64,000 nucleotides of DNA from Litoditis marina (lineage: Eukaryota; Nematoda; Chromadorea; Rhabditida; Rhabditidae). A program made the position numbers and the translations under genes. Under the pieces are notes generated by a model. The model was not told the origin of the DNA. It saw only the letters and a program-made list of their open reading frames with translations, and searched no databases. The stretch's first letter is position 1. Every line of letters starts with the position of its first letter. Location of the stretch: NCBI GenBank assembly GCA_964036275.1, contig CAXIWQ010000274.1, positions 62,001 through 126,000 on the forward strand, read 5' to 3'. Shown here one piece after another: positions 62,981-64,000 of this stretch.

Positions 62981-64000
62981 ACTTGCAGCTACAAAAAAAA
63001 AATCATACGGCTATCAAGTCTGTTGCTTCCAACTACAAAAACATAATACGACTTTAAATTCTGTGGCGCACAGCCACAAAATACAAATTAACGCGGTTAT
63101 TGACTCTTTGCCTTGCAGTTACAGAGAACATTTCATACGGCTATCAAGTCTGTTGCTCCCAGCTACGAAAACCTAATACGACTTTATATTCTGTGGCGCA
63201 CAGCCACAAAAGACAAATTAACGCGGTTATTACCTCTTTGCCGTGCAGCTACAGGAAAAAGGTTATACGGCTATCAAGTATGTTGCTCCCAGCTAAAAAA
63301 ACCTAATACGACTATCTATTCTGTGGCGCACAGCCACAAAATACGAATTAACGCGGTTATCGACTCTTTGCCTTGCAGCTACAGAGAACAGTTCATACGG
63401 CTATCAAGTCTGTTGCTCCCAGCTACAAAAACCTAATACGACTATATATTCTGTGGCGCACAGCCACAAAAGACGAATTAACGCGGTTATTGACTCTTTG
63501 CCTCGCAGTTACAGATAACATTTCATACGGCTATCAAATCTGTTGCTCCCAGCTACAAAAACCTGATACGACAATCTATTCTGTGGCGCACAGCCACAAA
63601 GACGAATTAACGCGGTTATTGACATTTTGACTTGCAGCTACAAAAAAAATCATACGGCTATCAAGTCTGTTGCTTCCAACTACAGAAACATAATACGACA
63701 ATCTATTCTGTGGCGCACAGCCACAAAACACGAAATATCGCGGTTATCGACTTGTTGGCTTGCAGCTACAGAGAAAAGTTCATACGGCTATCAAGTCTGT
63801 TGCTCCCAGCTACAAAAACCTGATACGACAATCTATTCTGTGGCGCACAGCCACAAAAGACAAATTAACGCGGTTATTACCTCTTTGCCTTGCAGCTACA
63901 GAAAAAAGTTCATACGGCTATCAAATCTGTTGCTCCCAGCTACAAAAACCTAATACGACAATCTATTCTGTGGCGCACAGCCACAAAATACAAATTATCG

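Larger units (their letters stand above)
7889..64000 (+). repeat. 130-bp satellite array, right block
   Basis: The same 130-bp satellite resumes in the monomer phase in which it stopped at the island and continues to the last base. It is on the + strand except for 17,702-20,012, which is inverted. From about 11 kb onward monomer starts step by exactly 130 bp over long stretches, interrupted by recurrent shortened monomers that act as landmarks. Monomers fall into recognisable subtypes, for example AGAACAGTTC, AAAAAAGTTC, GGAAAAAGGTT, GAAAAGTTC and GAATATTTC versions of the A-rich segment. These subtypes recur in fixed orders, giving the higher-order repeats listed separately. No gene is visible. 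The array leaves the window mid-monomer at 64,000. Confidence 0.97.
52218..64000 (+). repeat. Large duplication, copy 2 (partner 41,220-51,650)
   Basis: Second copy of the 11-12 kb super-unit. It differs from the first mainly in multimer copy number and a few substitutions, for example GCGGCTATTACC near 57,103 and TATCCACTTG near 57,678. It continues past the window edge. Confidence 0.85.

Noticed and set aside
1..64000. Hundreds of open frames of 61-240 codons on the + strand, and similar ones on the minus strand at 17,689-20,068
   Set aside because: All are translations of the satellite in rotating frames. They start and stop at the same monomer positions, change length with every indel, have no domain, and are broken whenever a monomer is shortened. 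No coding gene is supported.
1..64000. CRISPR array
   Set aside because: The repeats are contiguous 130-bp monomers without unique spacers, there are no cas genes, and the context is eukaryotic.
1..64000. rRNA, tRNA or other RNA genes
   Set aside because: No rRNA-like conserved blocks and no cloverleaf with anticodon arm could be recognised; the B-box-like segment alone is insufficient.

Overview
The window is almost entirely one tandem satellite DNA array with a monomer of about 130 bp. By length, about 477 monomers cover roughly 62 of the 64 kb. The array runs off both ends of the window, so neither edge is visible. I find no convincing protein-coding, rRNA or tRNA gene. A homogeneous array of this length, with multimer (higher-order) repeats, inverted segments and a transposon-like island, indicates a eukaryotic nuclear chromosome in a heterochromatic, pericentromeric or subtelomeric type of region. 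The sequence does not identify the taxon. The AT-rich non-satellite island resembles invertebrate intergenic DNA in general style, but that is only an impression.

Layout. (1) 1-5951: older-looking satellite on the + strand with a 7-monomer higher-order repeat (about 910 bp; 1-2600) and an 8-monomer duplication (about 1042 bp; 3060-5050). (2) 5948-7892: a 1.9 kb non-satellite island. It holds a near-perfect 200-bp inverted repeat around a 129-bp loop (5948-6476), a five-copy minisatellite carrying the palindrome TGACGTCA (6571-7160), a two-copy 157-bp repeat (7328-7626), a CCCA microsatellite and a GC-rich hairpin at the right edge. The satellite stops and resumes in the same monomer phase, with ATTC at both junctions, so the island looks like one insertion event. 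(3) 7889-10,940: satellite with many one-base indels. (4) 10,940-17,701: very regular satellite. (5) 17,702-20,012: satellite in the opposite orientation, forming with 14,699-17,269 a palindrome with arms of about 2.3-2.6 kb and a 432-bp spacer. (6) 20,031-25,906: a direct copy of 12,298-17,390. (7) 25,970-35,700: 2,580-bp and 1,810-bp higher-order repeats. (8) 36,009-37,829: a 910-bp seven-monomer tandem duplication. (9) 39,740-64,000: 2.6-kb, 1,346-bp, 780-bp and 521-bp multimers nested inside a duplication of about 11-12 kb (41.2-51.65 kb versus 52.2-64 kb).

No genes work together here. The biology is array evolution: unequal exchange, segmental amplification, one inversion and one insertion. 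The best candidate functional element in the monomer is a dyad, TGTGGC-N5-GCCACA, kept in nearly every copy. The many + strand reading frames of about 107 codons are a by-product of the 130-bp period and the scarcity of stops in the monomer, and I do not annotate them as genes. The most unexpected observations are the large palindrome flanked by direct duplications, the short matches between the satellite monomer and the arms of the fold-back element, and the recurrence of a 125-130 bp length in three unrelated-looking structures.
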